NCBI GenBank assembly: GCA_009692065.1 | Contig: SHZY01000021.1 | Span: forward strand, 1-52,174 | Reading direction: 5' to 3' | Source: Gemmataceae bacterium | GTDB lineage: Bacteria; Planctomycetota; Planctomycetia; Gemmatales; Gemmataceae | DNA: 52,174 nucleotides | Shown here: positions 25,396 to 34,279 of the stretch, piece after piece | Layout: the number at the start of each line of letters is the position of its first letter | How positions within the stretch are numbered: the stretch's first letter is position 1 | Position numbers and translations under genes: made by a program | Notes under the pieces: generated by a model | What the model saw: only the letters and a program-made list of their open reading frames with translations | Told to the model about the DNA's origin: nothing | Databases searched by the model: none

Positions 25396-26754
25396 TTAGG
25401 ACTGTATCCCCAACTCCGCGATGCGCCGATACAGCGAACTCAAGCCCACTCCCAGCAGGCGGGCCGCGTCCTTCTTGTCCGGAATGCGCCGCAGCACCCG
25501 TTCGAGGTGCTGCTTCTCGAAGCGGCGCACTGCTTCGCTCAGATCGTCCACCAGGTGCGGGTCGTCGGTTTGCGGCGCCAGGTCGGGCGGCAGGTCGGCG
25601 GGCGTCAAGAGCGGCCCTTCGCCGAGGATCACCTCGCGTTGCAGCGCATTCTCCAGCTCGCGCACGTTTCCTTTCCACGGGCAGGCCAGCAGTATCTGCA
25701 TCGCCTCGTGGCTCACGCCGCGCATCGGCTTGCCCAGGATGCGGGCATGCTTGGCGAGTAGGAACTCAACGAGATCGGGAATGTCCTCGCGCCGTTCGCG
25801 CAACGGCGGCAGCGTGATGCAGACGACGTTCAGGCGATAATAGAGATCCTCGCGAAAGCGGCCCGCTTCGACCTCCTTGGCAAGCTGCTTGTTCGTGGCC
25901 GCCAGGATGCGTGCCTCGACGGTGATCGGCTCATTGGCTCCGACCGGCAGAATCTCCTTCATCTCGATGGCGCGCAAGAGCTTCGCCTGGGTCGCGGGCG
26001 CCAGCTCGGCAATCTCGTCGAGAAACACGGTCCCGGCCCCCGCATAGACAAACACACCGGGCTGATCGCGATCCGCGCCCGTGAACGCCCCCTTGCGATG
26101 GCCGAAAAGCTGGTTCTCCAGGAGGTCGAGCGGAATGACCGCACAGTTGAGCGCGAGGAAGCGGCCGTCGGCGTGCAAACCCTGGCGATGGATGGCCCTT
26201 GCGATCAATTACTTGCCGGTGCCGCTCTCGCCTGCCAGAAGGACGGTGGACGGCGTCGGCGCAACCTTGCGGACCATCTCAAAAACGCGCCGCATCGCCT
26301 CGCCTTGGCCGATGATGCTCTCGTGCTCGATCTCCCGATTCAGCTCCCGCCGCAGCCATTGGTTGTCGAGGTGCAGTTCGCGATATTGCAACAGCCGGCG
26401 AATCTTCACGAGCACCTCGTCGAGCAAGATCGGCTTCATCAGGTAATCGTGAGCCCCGCGATGAAAGGCGGCGACGGCGCTCTCGACGGTGCCGTACGCA
26501 GTGATCAGCATGACAAACGTGTCCGGGCTGATCTTGAGCAGACGATTCAGCAGTTCCAGCCCATCGATGCCGGGCAGCTGGATATCGCACAGGACGAGAT
26601 CGAAGTGGGTCTTGGCTGCGAGCGCGAGCGCGTCCTCGGCCGACCCGGCCACCGTCACGGCGAACCCTTCTTGCGTGAGGAATTCGCCGAGCGATTCGCG
26701 AATGATCAGCTCGTCATCGACGATCAACAGTTTGGCGTGCGGTTTCGCGGGCAT
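25396..26754 (-). pseudogene. NtrC-type sigma-54 response regulator interrupted by TAA at Walker A
   Basis: The frame encodes a receiver domain (phospho-acceptor Asp57 in LVLCDIQLPG, Lys107), an AAA+ domain and an HTH end. The receiver and start of the ATPase are read from 26754 to GESGTGK (175-181). The next codon is TAA (26209-26211), where relatives have Glu (GESGTGKE). The same frame then continues without shift: [28 protein letters not shown] (sigma-54 contact loop), [24 protein letters not shown] and a Fis-like HTH at the end. One base change explains it, so this is a recent nonsense mutation or an assembly error. If real, only a 181-residue receiver fragment would be made. The partner kinase lies 45 bases upstream. 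Confidence 0.85.
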
Positions 26755-26770
26755 GCTCTGGCTTTCCGTC

Positions 26771-26832
26771 GTGCAGGCGGCTCGCCTGCAATTGTTGGTT
26801 CAAGAACTCATGTGCAGGCGAGCTGCCTGCAC
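26771..26832. repeat. Family H inverted repeat at the kinase 3' end
   Basis: GTGCAGGCGGCTCGCCTGCA and its near-complement (one mismatch) flank 22 bases. The right arm encodes the last residues of the sensor kinase (VVQAARLH) and its stop lies in the loop. Confidence 0.85.
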
Positions 26833-28119
26833 CACGAGACTGGATTCCGGCGCCGTCGGCAACCGCAGGCAAAAACAGGTCTGCCCCGGCTGCGGCGTCA
26901 CCTCGATCGTGCCGCCGTGTTCCTCCATCAGCGTGCGTGTGACGAAAAGGCCCAAACCGGTGCCGTGCTTTTTCGTGGTGAAATACGGCTGGAAAAGTCG
27001 CGATTGATGCTCGGGCGCGATGCCGACGCCGTTGTCCTCGATGTGGATCACGAGGCGATCCTCTCGAACCTCGGCGCGCACGAGGATGCGGCCGCCGGTG
27101 TCGGTTGCGTCGATGGCGTTGAGGATGAGATTGAGAAACACCTGCACGAGCTGATCGCGCACGCCCATGACGGCAGGCAGATCGCTCGGCACCGTCGACT
27201 GAATCTACCGCCCCTTGGGGCGCTTGTAATACTTGGCGATGTTGAGCGCCTCCTGCACGACGTCGGCGATGGCGATGCGCGTGCGGGCGGTGCTGGCGGG
27301 GCGTGAGAAGTTGATCAACTCGCGCAAGGTCGTCTGGATACGGTCGAGCTGCCCGCTGACCAGGGCGAGTTTTTCCTTGGTGTAGACATCTTGATCGCGG
27401 CGCTGGAGCATCTGGACGAGCGAGCTGATCGACGTCAGCGGGTTGCCGACCTCGTGCGCGATGCCGGCCGCCAGCAAACCGAACGCGGCCATCTTCTCCT
27501 GGTGCAGCACATGCGCTTGCGCTTCTTGCAATTCGAGCGTGCGTTCCGCAATGCGGGCTTCGAGGAGGGTGCGGTGGTCCTCCAGTTCGCGGTTGAGGTC
27601 GCTCAGTCGATCCCCCACGCGTCTGAGAAGCGACGCCAAGGCCGAGCTGGCCCACGTCACCCACAAGACAATCACCAGGGTCAAAATGAGCGGCGCCAGT
27701 TTCTGCTGCTCGCTTGGCAACACGAAGAACAGCGTCACGAAGCTCACACTGTGCAGAGCCCAGGTGGTGTAGGTCACGCGCGGCTCGTGTCGAATGGCGC
27801 AGCATATCAGCGACAACATGTAGTAGTAGCGAAACGCGCTCTCCAGTCCCTGGTGATAATAGCACAAGATCGCGATGAAAAGAGCTTCCATCGCCGAGAT
27901 GAGCAGCGGCGAGCGACGCAAGAAAATCTGCCCGCGTAGACTGTAGGCGGTATCGCAAACCGCATAGCCGACGCCGAGCGCAAGGATGGCGTTGAGGATG
28001 ATCTGGTGCTGGACGTCGCCGAGGTTGACGAGAATGTAGCCGAAAAGAATGCCGAACCAGCGGATCTTGACCGCAATATTCTCGGCCGCCAGTTCCCAGC
28101 GCGAGAGTTCGGCGTTCAT
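26800..28119 (-). pseudogene. Membrane sensor histidine kinase interrupted by TAG before the ATPase domain
   Basis: From the ATG at 28119, about six membrane segments fill residues 15-160, followed by a coiled-coil linker (LNRELEDHRTLLEARIAERT) and the phospho-acceptor helix with His222 (AAGIAHEVGNPLTSI). An in-frame TAG sits at codon 305 (27205-27207, KRPKGR stop IQSTVP). The frame then continues with the catalytic domain: N box NLILNAIDA, G1 DNGVGIAPEHQ, F box LFQPYFTTK and G2 GTGLGLFV, ending at 26800. The stop separates the dimerisation and ATPase parts exactly. If real, the kinase cannot autophosphorylate. It pairs with the NtrC-type regulator downstream, which is also interrupted. The stimulus is unknown. 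Confidence 0.85.
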
Positions 28120-28170
28120 GAAGGGTTCCCCGAAGTGCGCGCGGTGCAAGCGTATTGTATCGCGAAACAC

Positions 28171-28286
28171 AAATGAACCACGGGGAGCACGGGGGAAAAC
28201 GGGGAGGAGAAAGAGTGCAAATTCAATTCCACTCTTCCTCTCCTCGCATTTTCCCCGTGTTCCCCGTTTTCCCCCGTGGTTCATTT
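28171..28286. repeat. Family I long inverted repeat (AACCACGGGG type)
   Basis: Outer arms AAATGAACCACGGGG and complement, with further G/C-run pairing inside (ACGGGG, GGAGGAGA against TCTCCTC), span about 116 bases. It includes the stop codon of the CrtI-like gene and fills the gap before the sensor kinase gene. Confidence 0.85.
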
Positions 28287-29783
28287 CTGATCGGAGAGGG
28301 CCGCCTGGGCCGCGTTGTAGCCGCACGCGCCATGCACGCCGGCGCCCGGATGCGCGGACGCGGAGCAGAGATAGACGCCCTTGACCGGCGTGCGATAGCG
28401 GAAGTACGGGAAGACGGGCCGCCAGAAGAGCTGGTGCGTGAACTGGGCGCTGCCGCCGCCGAGGTCGCCGCCGACCAGGTTTTCGTTCATGCGATCCAGA
28501 TCGTCCGGCGCGAAAATCGCCCGGCCACGGATCAAGGCGCGAAAGCCTGGCGCCAACCCTTCGATGCGCTCCTCGATGCGGTCGGCAAAGGCTTCGCGGT
28601 GTTTTGCCCAGCCATCCGGCAGTTGCGACGGCACGCGTGAATAGGCCCAGAGCGTATGACCGCCGGCCGGCGCACGCGTCGCATCGAGCAGCGATTGCTG
28701 GCCGATCACGAGGTACGGATTGCTCGGCAAGGCACCCGCACGGGCCTCGTTCGTGAATTGGATCAGATCGTCGATGCTGTCTCCCGCATGGACCACGGCT
28801 GCTTGCCGCGCTTCCTCCGATAGCCACGGGACCGGATCCGACAGCGCCCAGTCCATCTTGAAGGTGCCCCAGCCGTACCGAAAATTGCGCATCGATTGCC
28901 GCACCCAGCCGCCGACCGACTCCGAGGGCAGCATGCGCAAGTAGAGCGCCGGTGCGCCGACGTCGGCGAGGATTGCTTTCGCCACTGGAATCTCCTCGGC
29001 CGCGCTGGTGCGGACAGCAACCGCGCGATGTTGCCGGACGACGATTGATTCGACGCGTGTCCCCAGTTGGATTTGTCCGCCGGAATCGTCGAATCGTTTC
29101 AGGATCGCATCGGTGATGGCGCGAGCCCCGCCGACGGGCACCTGAAAGCCGCCGCCGGCCGCCAGGAGCGCCAGCACCAGGCCGAGGGCGGCGCCGCCGA
29201 AGTCTTCCGGGCCGAGATCGACGTGCAGCGATAGCCCGGGAATCACCCGGCGGGCAGCTTCCGTGCGAAACAGCCGGCGCGAGTAGCCGGCCGAGGTCGA
29301 AATGCCGGCCATCGCCAGGTTCAAGAGATTCGTGATGCCGAGCCTGAGTGCCGGGCGCATTCCAGGCAACGGCGCGAGCAACGCATCGGGGAGGCGCTGG
29401 CCCATGTCGGCCTGCCATTGTGCAAGCCGGCGCCAGGCGTCGCCGTCGGCGCCGAAGGAGCGGGCCGCCAGGTCGATGTCGCGGGCAATGCTGACGCAAC
29501 TGCCGTCGGGCGCCGGATGGGCGCTTTCGTAGACGCCGGAGCGCCATTGCAGGCCAAGTTCATCGAGATGTAGATGCTGCAGCGCGGGGCTGAAATGTGC
29601 GAAGGGGAAGAACGCCGCCCCGACGTCATGGACGTAGCCGGGCAGCGTGGTTTCAAGCGAGTAGAGGGCGCCCCCCGGCCGCGGCTGGCTTTCGAGCACG
29701 CGCACGCGCCAGCCGGCCCGCGCCAGGGTCGCTGCCGCCACGAGCCCGTTCGGGCCCGAACCGATCACGATCGCGTCGTCCAT
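28281..29783 (-). CDS. CrtI-like FAD-dependent oxidoreductase / phytoene-desaturase family
   Basis: 500 residues. The N-terminus [20 protein letters not shown] is the FAD-binding motif, followed by [14 protein letters not shown]. The C-terminal segment [20 protein letters not shown] matches the flavin-contact end of CrtI/CrtN-type desaturases and related carotenoid or retinol oxidoreductases. It has 500 residues, as expected. The exact substrate is unclear: no phytoene synthase lies nearby, although a cyclase and prenyl synthase do occur 20 kb away. It begins 6 bases after the stop of the exported protein gene at 29790-31112, so the two are very likely co-transcribed. Confidence 0.85.
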   Translation of the reverse strand: MDDAIVIGSGPNGLVAAATLARAGWRVRVLESQPRPGGALYSLETTLPGYVHDVGAAFFPFAHFSPALQHLHLDELGLQWRSGVYESAHPAPDGSCVSIARDIDLAARSFGADGDAWRRLAQWQADMGQRLPDALLAPLPGMRPALRLGITNLLNLAMAGISTSAGYSRRLFRTEAARRVIPGLSLHVDLGPEDFGGAALGLVLALLAAGGGFQVPVGGARAITDAILKRFDDSGGQIQLGTRVESIVVRQHRAVAVRTSAAEEIPVAKAILADVGAPALYLRMLPSESVGGWVRQSMRNFRYGWGTFKMDWALSDPVPWLSEEARQAAVVHAGDSIDDLIQFTNEARAGALPSNPYLVIGQQSLLDATRAPAGGHTLWAYSRVPSQLPDGWAKHREAFADRIEERIEGLAPGFRALIRGRAIFAPDDLDRMNENLVGGDLGGGSAQFTHQLFWRPVFPYFRYRTPVKGVYLCSASAHPGAGVHGACGYNAAQAALSDQK

Positions 29784-29789
29784 CAGGCG

Positions 29790-31112
29790 TCACGGGGCCG
29801 GGGCCAGTTGAATCGCGGGTACGTTCAAATTCTTGAACGGCTTGAGTTCCTTGGGCATGATCTGGTTCACATACTGGTTCAGGTCCTGCACGCGCTCACC
29901 GCCGACATTCTTGTAGGTCGAAATATTGGTGGCAATCGGCGCAAACTTGAGGATGAGCTGGTCCGCGCTGGCCCTGGCGGTCGGCACTTTGCCCGCTGCC
30001 GCGTTTTCGGCCAACAGTTTGAGGCCGGCCGTAAGGCGATTCGAGTCCCCTTTGAAGGGGATCAGCGGGAGCTGTTTCTTGGCGCCGACGATCGCGAAGT
30101 TGACCAGGTCCTTGTTGTACTCGGTCGTGAATTCCAGCAAGGTCCTGCCGATCAAGAAATTCGCGACATCCGGATTATACTCGGGCATGTTGGGATACCG
30201 CATCGCGCACAAGCCGAGCGCAGCCTCGATCTTTTCCGATAGGCTGGGCGGCGGCTGAACGCTGCCGGCCAGCACCTTCATCAGCGTCGGCGCGACGAGG
30301 CCGTCCATTTTCATCGGTTTCTTGAGAGCGCTGACAGCCGGCGCGCTCGTCTGCGCGAGCGCCACAATCGCCTCGCGCCGCAAGTAACGGATGACGTCGA
30401 TCTGCGCCTGCGTCATCCCCTCGACTTTGAGCGGCCGGTTGATGTACTTGGCCAACGCATCGACGTTCTTCTGGTCGTAGAGCCGCCTGGCATTCTGTTT
30501 TGGGTCGTTGAAATCCTCAAATTGCGGCTGCGTCGGATCGGGCTCGAGCTGGATCCGGATCGGCATCACCTCGCGCACCGCTTTCAGGGCGTAATGGCGA
30601 ACGGCGTCGTGCGTCTCCTTCTCGTCTTGCACCAAGCTCGCCAGATAGTCGTTAATGCTGTGGTGTTGGAGCCTGGCCATCGCCGGCAGCATCATGGCGG
30701 CATTGACGACGACGGTCCCGTCGGTCTTGACGTTGTTGTTCGCCAGCACTTCCTTCATGCTGGCCACCAGTGCCGGGGCGAACAGATCGACGAAGGCGCG
30801 ATTCTTGCCGGACTTCTCGATTCTGCCAATCGCGCTGGCGAAATCCTTGTGCAGCGTGACCGGGTTCTCGGCGGTGTTGGAAATGCGATGGATATAGTAG
30901 TTGGCCACCGCCTTCGCGAGATTCGCGTCGGCCTTGGATGCTTGCTCTTCGCCGGAGAATAATTTCTCGCGGCGTTGATTGGTTTCGTTGAAGGATTTTT
31001 GCAGGACTTCCTTGTTGCCGACCTGGTCCGCCCGATTGGCGCCGATTGCGCTCAGGAGGATTGCGGCGCTCACAAACAATTGCCAGCGGCGGATCGAGAA
31101 GTACAGACGCAT
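29790..31112 (-). CDS. Exported alpha-helical protein of unknown function
   Basis: 440 residues with a signal peptide ([18 protein letters not shown]). The rest is helical and fairly even in composition, with HEAT-like stretches ([50 protein letters not shown]). I recognise no catalytic motif. The end is Pro-rich ([12 protein letters not shown]). It is probably a planctomycete-specific periplasmic or surface protein. It is the first gene of a two-gene unit with the CrtI-like oxidoreductase, 6 bases apart. The upstream gap of about 200 bases is shared with the divergent M24 peptidase gene and holds a palindrome at 31226-31300. Confidence 0.72.
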   Translation of the reverse strand: MRLYFSIRRWQLFVSAAILLSAIGANRADQVGNKEVLQKSFNETNQRREKLFSGEEQASKADANLAKAVANYYIHRISNTAENPVTLHKDFASAIGRIEKSGKNRAFVDLFAPALVASMKEVLANNNVKTDGTVVVNAAMMLPAMARLQHHSINDYLASLVQDEKETHDAVRHYALKAVREVMPIRIQLEPDPTQPQFEDFNDPKQNARRLYDQKNVDALAKYINRPLKVEGMTQAQIDVIRYLRREAIVALAQTSAPAVSALKKPMKMDGLVAPTLMKVLAGSVQPPPSLSEKIEAALGLCAMRYPNMPEYNPDVANFLIGRTLLEFTTEYNKDLVNFAIVGAKKQLPLIPFKGDSNRLTAGLKLLAENAAAGKVPTARASADQLILKFAPIATNISTYKNVGGERVQDLNQYVNQIMPKELKPFKNLNVPAIQLAPAP

Positions 31113-31225
31113 GGGAACTCTCCTTCGGTCAGATATGCCTCTACATCGAAGCTACCAGCGCAGCGAGGGCCTTGTCAAGCGAATCATTGCAACTCGTGCG
31201 ACGGTGCGCATAATGACAGGGTATC

Positions 31226-31300
31226 GGCGAGCCGAGCGGCGTAAGCCGTCGGTTTACGCGATCGCTTGCTCAACCGGCGGCTTACGCCGCTCGGCTCGCC
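31226..31300. repeat. Family G inverted repeat in a divergent promoter region
   Basis: GGCGAGCCGAGCGGCGTAAG and complement, arms of about 27 bases around 20 bases. It ends 21 bases before the M24 peptidase start. Confidence 0.88.
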
Positions 31301-31320
31301 GGAATCATCGGAGAATCATC

Positions 31321-32505
31321 ATGTTCGACCTTACCCGCATCCAAGCAGCGATCCGCGAAGACGGCCTCGACGGCTGGCTGCTCTACGATTTCCGCGGCCT
31401 GAACGTGCTGGCGCGCCGCATCGTTGACATGCCGGAGACGCAGATGCTGTCGCGGCGCTGGTTCTACTTCATCCCCGCGCAGGGGGAGCCGCGCAAGCTG
31501 GCGCACCGTATCGAGCCGGCGTCGCTCGATCATGTGCCGGGCTCGAAGCGGATCTATCTGCGCTGGCAGGACCTCGAAGCCGGCGTCGGCGCTCTCGTGC
31601 AAGGCGCCAAGCGCGTCGCCATGGAGTATGTGCCACGCAACGCCAATCCCTACTTCTCGCGCGTCGATGCCGGCACGGTGGAACTGGTGAAATCATTCGG
31701 CGTCGAAATCGTGCCATCCGGCGATTTGATCCAGCGCTTCGAGGCATGCTGGGATGACGAGCAATGGGCGATGCACCTCGAAGCAGCCGTCCACACGCGC
31801 TCGGCGTACGATGTGGCGTTCGGCACCATCGCCGACAAGGTCCGCAAGAAGATCCCGGTACGCGAGACCGAGGTGCAGCAGGTGATCCTCGCGCATTTCG
31901 AGAAGAACGGCGTGATGGCAGACCACGCGCCGATCGTTGCCGTCGGCCCGCATAGCGGCGATCCGCATTTTGAGCCGAAGGTCGGCGCGGATTCGCTTAT
32001 TCAGGAAGGCGATTTCGTGCTGATCGACCTGTGGGCAAAGTGCAAGAAGCCACGGGCGGTTTATAGCGACCTGACGCGCGTCGCCTTCGTCGGCAAGGAG
32101 GTGCCGAAACGCCACCAAGAGATTTTCGCGATCGTCGCCGCCGCCCGCGATGCCGCCATCGCCAAGGTGAAGAGCGCGTTTGCCGCCAAGCAAGTGCTGC
32201 TCGGCTGCGAAGTCGATAACGCCTGCCGGGCGGTGATCGAGAAGGCGGGCTACGGCGAGTACTTCGTCCATCGCACGGGGCACTCGATCGGCCAGGAAGT
32301 CCATGGCAACGGCGCGAACATGGACGGCCTGGAGACACGCGAGGAACGCCGCGTGCTGCCGCGCACTTGCTTCTCGGTGGAGCCAGGCATCTACCTGCCG
32401 GAGTTCGGCATCCGTAGCGAGGTGAACGTGTTCGTGGATGCGGCCGGCGGCGTCCACGTGACTGGCGGCGACCCGCAGACGTTTGTGCCGGCACTGCTGG
32501 GGTAG
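31321..32505 (+). CDS. M24-family metallopeptidase (Xaa-Pro peptidase-like)
   Basis: 394 residues from the ATG at 31321 (MFDLTRIQAAIREDGLDGW); the open frame upstream is non-coding in character. The N-terminal creatinase-like domain is followed by a pita-bread domain with the metal ligands: Asp in VLIDLWAK and in YSDLTRVAF, His in HRTGHSIGQEVHG, Glu in CFSVEPGIYL and Glu in IRSEVNVFV. It would use two metal ions to cleave Xaa-Pro bonds in peptides, in the cytoplasm. All five ligands are present, so it is probably active. It lies 82 bases before a cupin gene with a palindrome between. Confidence 0.87.
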   Translation: MFDLTRIQAAIREDGLDGWLLYDFRGLNVLARRIVDMPETQMLSRRWFYFIPAQGEPRKLAHRIEPASLDHVPGSKRIYLRWQDLEAGVGALVQGAKRVAMEYVPRNANPYFSRVDAGTVELVKSFGVEIVPSGDLIQRFEACWDDEQWAMHLEAAVHTRSAYDVAFGTIADKVRKKIPVRETEVQQVILAHFEKNGVMADHAPIVAVGPHSGDPHFEPKVGADSLIQEGDFVLIDLWAKCKKPRAVYSDLTRVAFVGKEVPKRHQEIFAIVAAARDAAIAKVKSAFAAKQVLLGCEVDNACRAVIEKAGYGEYFVHRTGHSIGQEVHGNGANMDGLETREERRVLPRTCFSVEPGIYLPEFGIRSEVNVFVDAAGGVHVTGGDPQTFVPALLG

Positions 32506-32513
32506 TAACTTTT

Positions 32514-32567
32514 CCGCTTGCCGTTTAGCGTTCGCGCGGCGCCACGCGAACGCTAAACGGCAAGCGG
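32514..32567. repeat. Family A palindrome, best-preserved copy
   Basis: Perfect 23-base arms (CCGCTTGCCGTTTAGCGTTC at the outer left end) around 8 bases, between the M24 peptidase stop and the cupin start. It is a useful reference sequence for the family. Confidence 0.9.
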
Positions 32568-32587
32568 CACAACAGGGAATTTCGACC

Positions 32588-32944
32588 ATGACCAGCCAAT
32601 TCCTCGCCATCGACACCAACGCCTTGCCGTGGGAAGAACGCTTCATCGCGAACATCGGCAAAGCCATTTATCGCAAAGAGTTCTTCAGCGACCCCGACAC
32701 AGGCATGATGGTCCGCCTGGTTCGCTATCCGGCCGGCGTCATCAATCCGAGCCACACGCACCCCTGCGGCCACGGCATGTATGTGCTGGAGGGGCAACTA
32801 GTGACGCACAAGGGAACATTCGGTCCAGGCAGCTTCGTCTGGTTTCCGGAAGGCGAAGTGATGGAGCACGGGGCGAGCGCTGACGGGGATGTCACGGTCG
32901 TTTTCATCACGAACAAGCCATTTCGCATCGATTACGTGCCATAA
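32588..32944 (+). CDS. Single-domain cupin protein
   Basis: 118 residues from the ATG at 32588. The metal-binding cupin pattern is complete: His56 and His58 (PSHTHPCGHG), Glu68 in YVLEGQL, and His94 in the second motif (FPEGEVMEHG). PGSFVWFPEG forms the conserved turn. Small cupins of this kind include anti-sigma-factor-like ChrR domains, isomerases and dioxygenase-like enzymes; no choice can be made. It sits downstream of the M24 peptidase on the same strand and may share its transcript. Confidence 0.78.
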   Translation: MTSQFLAIDTNALPWEERFIANIGKAIYRKEFFSDPDTGMMVRLVRYPAGVINPSHTHPCGHGMYVLEGQLVTHKGTFGPGSFVWFPEGEVMEHGASADGDVTVVFITNKPFRIDYVP

Positions 32945-32954
32945 CTGCAATCAC

Positions 32955-32960
32955 TATAAT
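32955..32960 (+). promoter_or_regulatory. Candidate -10 box upstream of the CNNM gene
   Basis: TATAAT occurs just after the cupin stop in an AT-rich stretch. A weak -35 (TTACGT, 32932-32937) lies 17 bases before it. It is the only such site upstream of the CNNM gene. Confidence 0.35.
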
Positions 32961-32992
32961 AAATAGTCGAACGTCGTCGGGGTGAAGGACTT

Positions 32993-33050
32993 AGTGTAGC
33001 CATCACGCTCCGCGTGATGGTGTCCTCACGCGGAGCGTGATGGCTACACT
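32993..33050. repeat. Family J inverted repeat overlapping the CNNM start
   Basis: Perfect 25-base arms (AGTGTAGCCATCACGCTCCG at the outer left end) around 8 bases. The right arm contains the GTG and ATG that begin the open frame of the CNNM gene. Confidence 0.92.
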
Positions 33051-34215
33051 GCCGAAACGAAGCGAGGTCGCGGTGTTGTTCGCGCAGGAAACGGGTGCCG
33101 GAGATTTTTGGTGGACGGTGGCGGGCCTCGTGAGTCTGCCCGTCTTGCTTGGAATGAACGCATTCTTCGTGGCCGCCGAGTTTGCCCTGGTGGCGGTGCG
33201 ACCCACGCGGATTGAAGAGATGGTCAGCCGCGGCGTCAAGGGGGCGGCGTTTGTTCAAGCCGCGATTCAGCACCTGGACCGGTCGATCGCCGCAACCCAG
33301 CTCGGCATCACGCTCAGCAGCATCGGCCTGGGGTTCTTTGCCGAACAGGCGCTGGCATCGCTCTTGACGGGCGTTTTCAGTCGGCTGCCTGTGCCATGGG
33401 ACTGGCTCGCCCGGCACACCGTTTCCGCGGTAATTGCCTTTGCGATGATCACCTTCTTGCACGTCGTGATTGGCGAGTTGATTCCCAAATCGCTGGCACT
33501 CATGTCGCCGACGCGGATTGCAATCTGGGTCGCCGCCCCCTTGTATCTGTTCGCCCTGGCAACGCGCCCCTTGATCCTGATCATGAACGGCACGGGCAAT
33601 ATGTTCTTGCGCTGGATCGGCGCTTGCCCCGCTATGGAAACGCTCGTTCACTCCGTTGAGGAACTCGCCCTCTTGATCGAGGACACGGAAGAAGCCGGCG
33701 TCCTGAACCCCGAGCAGGCGGAGATGGTGCAAAACGTCTTCCGCATGTCGAACAAGAAGGTCGCCGACTGCATGGTGCCGCGCGACAAGATGGCTTCTCT
33801 GGAATTGACGACGCCGTCCGACAAGGTCCTCGAAGCCGTGCGCTCCGGCGCTCATACGCGCATGCCGATCTACGATCGCGAACTCGACAATATCGTCGGC
33901 GTCGTAAACACGAAGAACCTCTTCTATCTCTTCAGCCTGCACGGCGTCGTTATCCTCGAAGACGCCATCTATCCGGCTCTCTTCCTCAAGCCCAACGAGG
34001 AAATCGCCAACGCCCTGCGGCTATTCCGCAAAGCCCGGCGTCCGATGGCCCTGGTGCGCGACGACGACGGCAAGATCCACGGCCTGATCACGATGGAAGA
34101 CATTCTCGAAGAGATTATCGGCGACATCGAAGACGAACACGACCAGCCAGTGCCGCGCATCCCGCGCTCGCGCTTGAGAAAGTTGCACGAGCGACCGCCG
34201 GAGAAGAAGAAATAA
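33040..34215 (+). CDS. CNNM/CBS-domain membrane protein (HlyC/CorC family)
   Basis: About 391 residues. A CNNM membrane domain comes first (GMNAFFVAAEFALVAVRPTR, GITLSSIGLGFFAEQALAS, then HVVIGELIPKSLAL), followed by two CBS domains (MVPRDKMASLE and HTRMPIYDRELDNIVGVVNT in the first; PMALVRDDDGKIHGLITMED in the second). A short acidic/basic tail ends at EKKK; the usual CorC/HlyC C-terminal domain is missing. Family members extrude Mg or other divalent ions, or regulate that. The ATG at 33040 lies in a palindrome arm; a GTG at 33073 (VLFAQETG), preceded by GAGG, is a plausible true start. The gene stands alone on the plus strand. Confidence 0.85.
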   Translation: MATLPKRSEVAVLFAQETGAGDFWWTVAGLVSLPVLLGMNAFFVAAEFALVAVRPTRIEEMVSRGVKGAAFVQAAIQHLDRSIAATQLGITLSSIGLGFFAEQALASLLTGVFSRLPVPWDWLARHTVSAVIAFAMITFLHVVIGELIPKSLALMSPTRIAIWVAAPLYLFALATRPLILIMNGTGNMFLRWIGACPAMETLVHSVEELALLIEDTEEAGVLNPEQAEMVQNVFRMSNKKVADCMVPRDKMASLELTTPSDKVLEAVRSGAHTRMPIYDRELDNIVGVVNTKNLFYLFSLHGVVILEDAIYPALFLKPNEEIANALRLFRKARRPMALVRDDDGKIHGLITMEDILEEIIGDIEDEHDQPVPRIPRSRLRKLHERPPEKKK

Positions 34216-34223
34216 GTGCTCCA

Positions 34224-34279
34224 CCCGTTTACCGTTTAGCGTTCGCAAGGCGAGACGCGAACGCTAAACGGCAAGCGGC
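34224..34279. repeat. Family A palindrome between convergent genes
   Basis: CCGTTTAGCGTTCGC and complement. The right arm encodes the last residues (PLAV) and the TAG stop of the PfkB-family kinase gene. Confidence 0.85.

Noticed and set aside
26098..27306. 402-codon open frame opposite the two-component genes
   Set aside because: Antisense to conserved AAA+ and kinase domains; no motif of its own.
27205..29547. 780-codon version of the sensor kinase
   Set aside because: The first 480 residues are out-of-frame shadow of the CrtI-like gene; the kinase begins at 28119.
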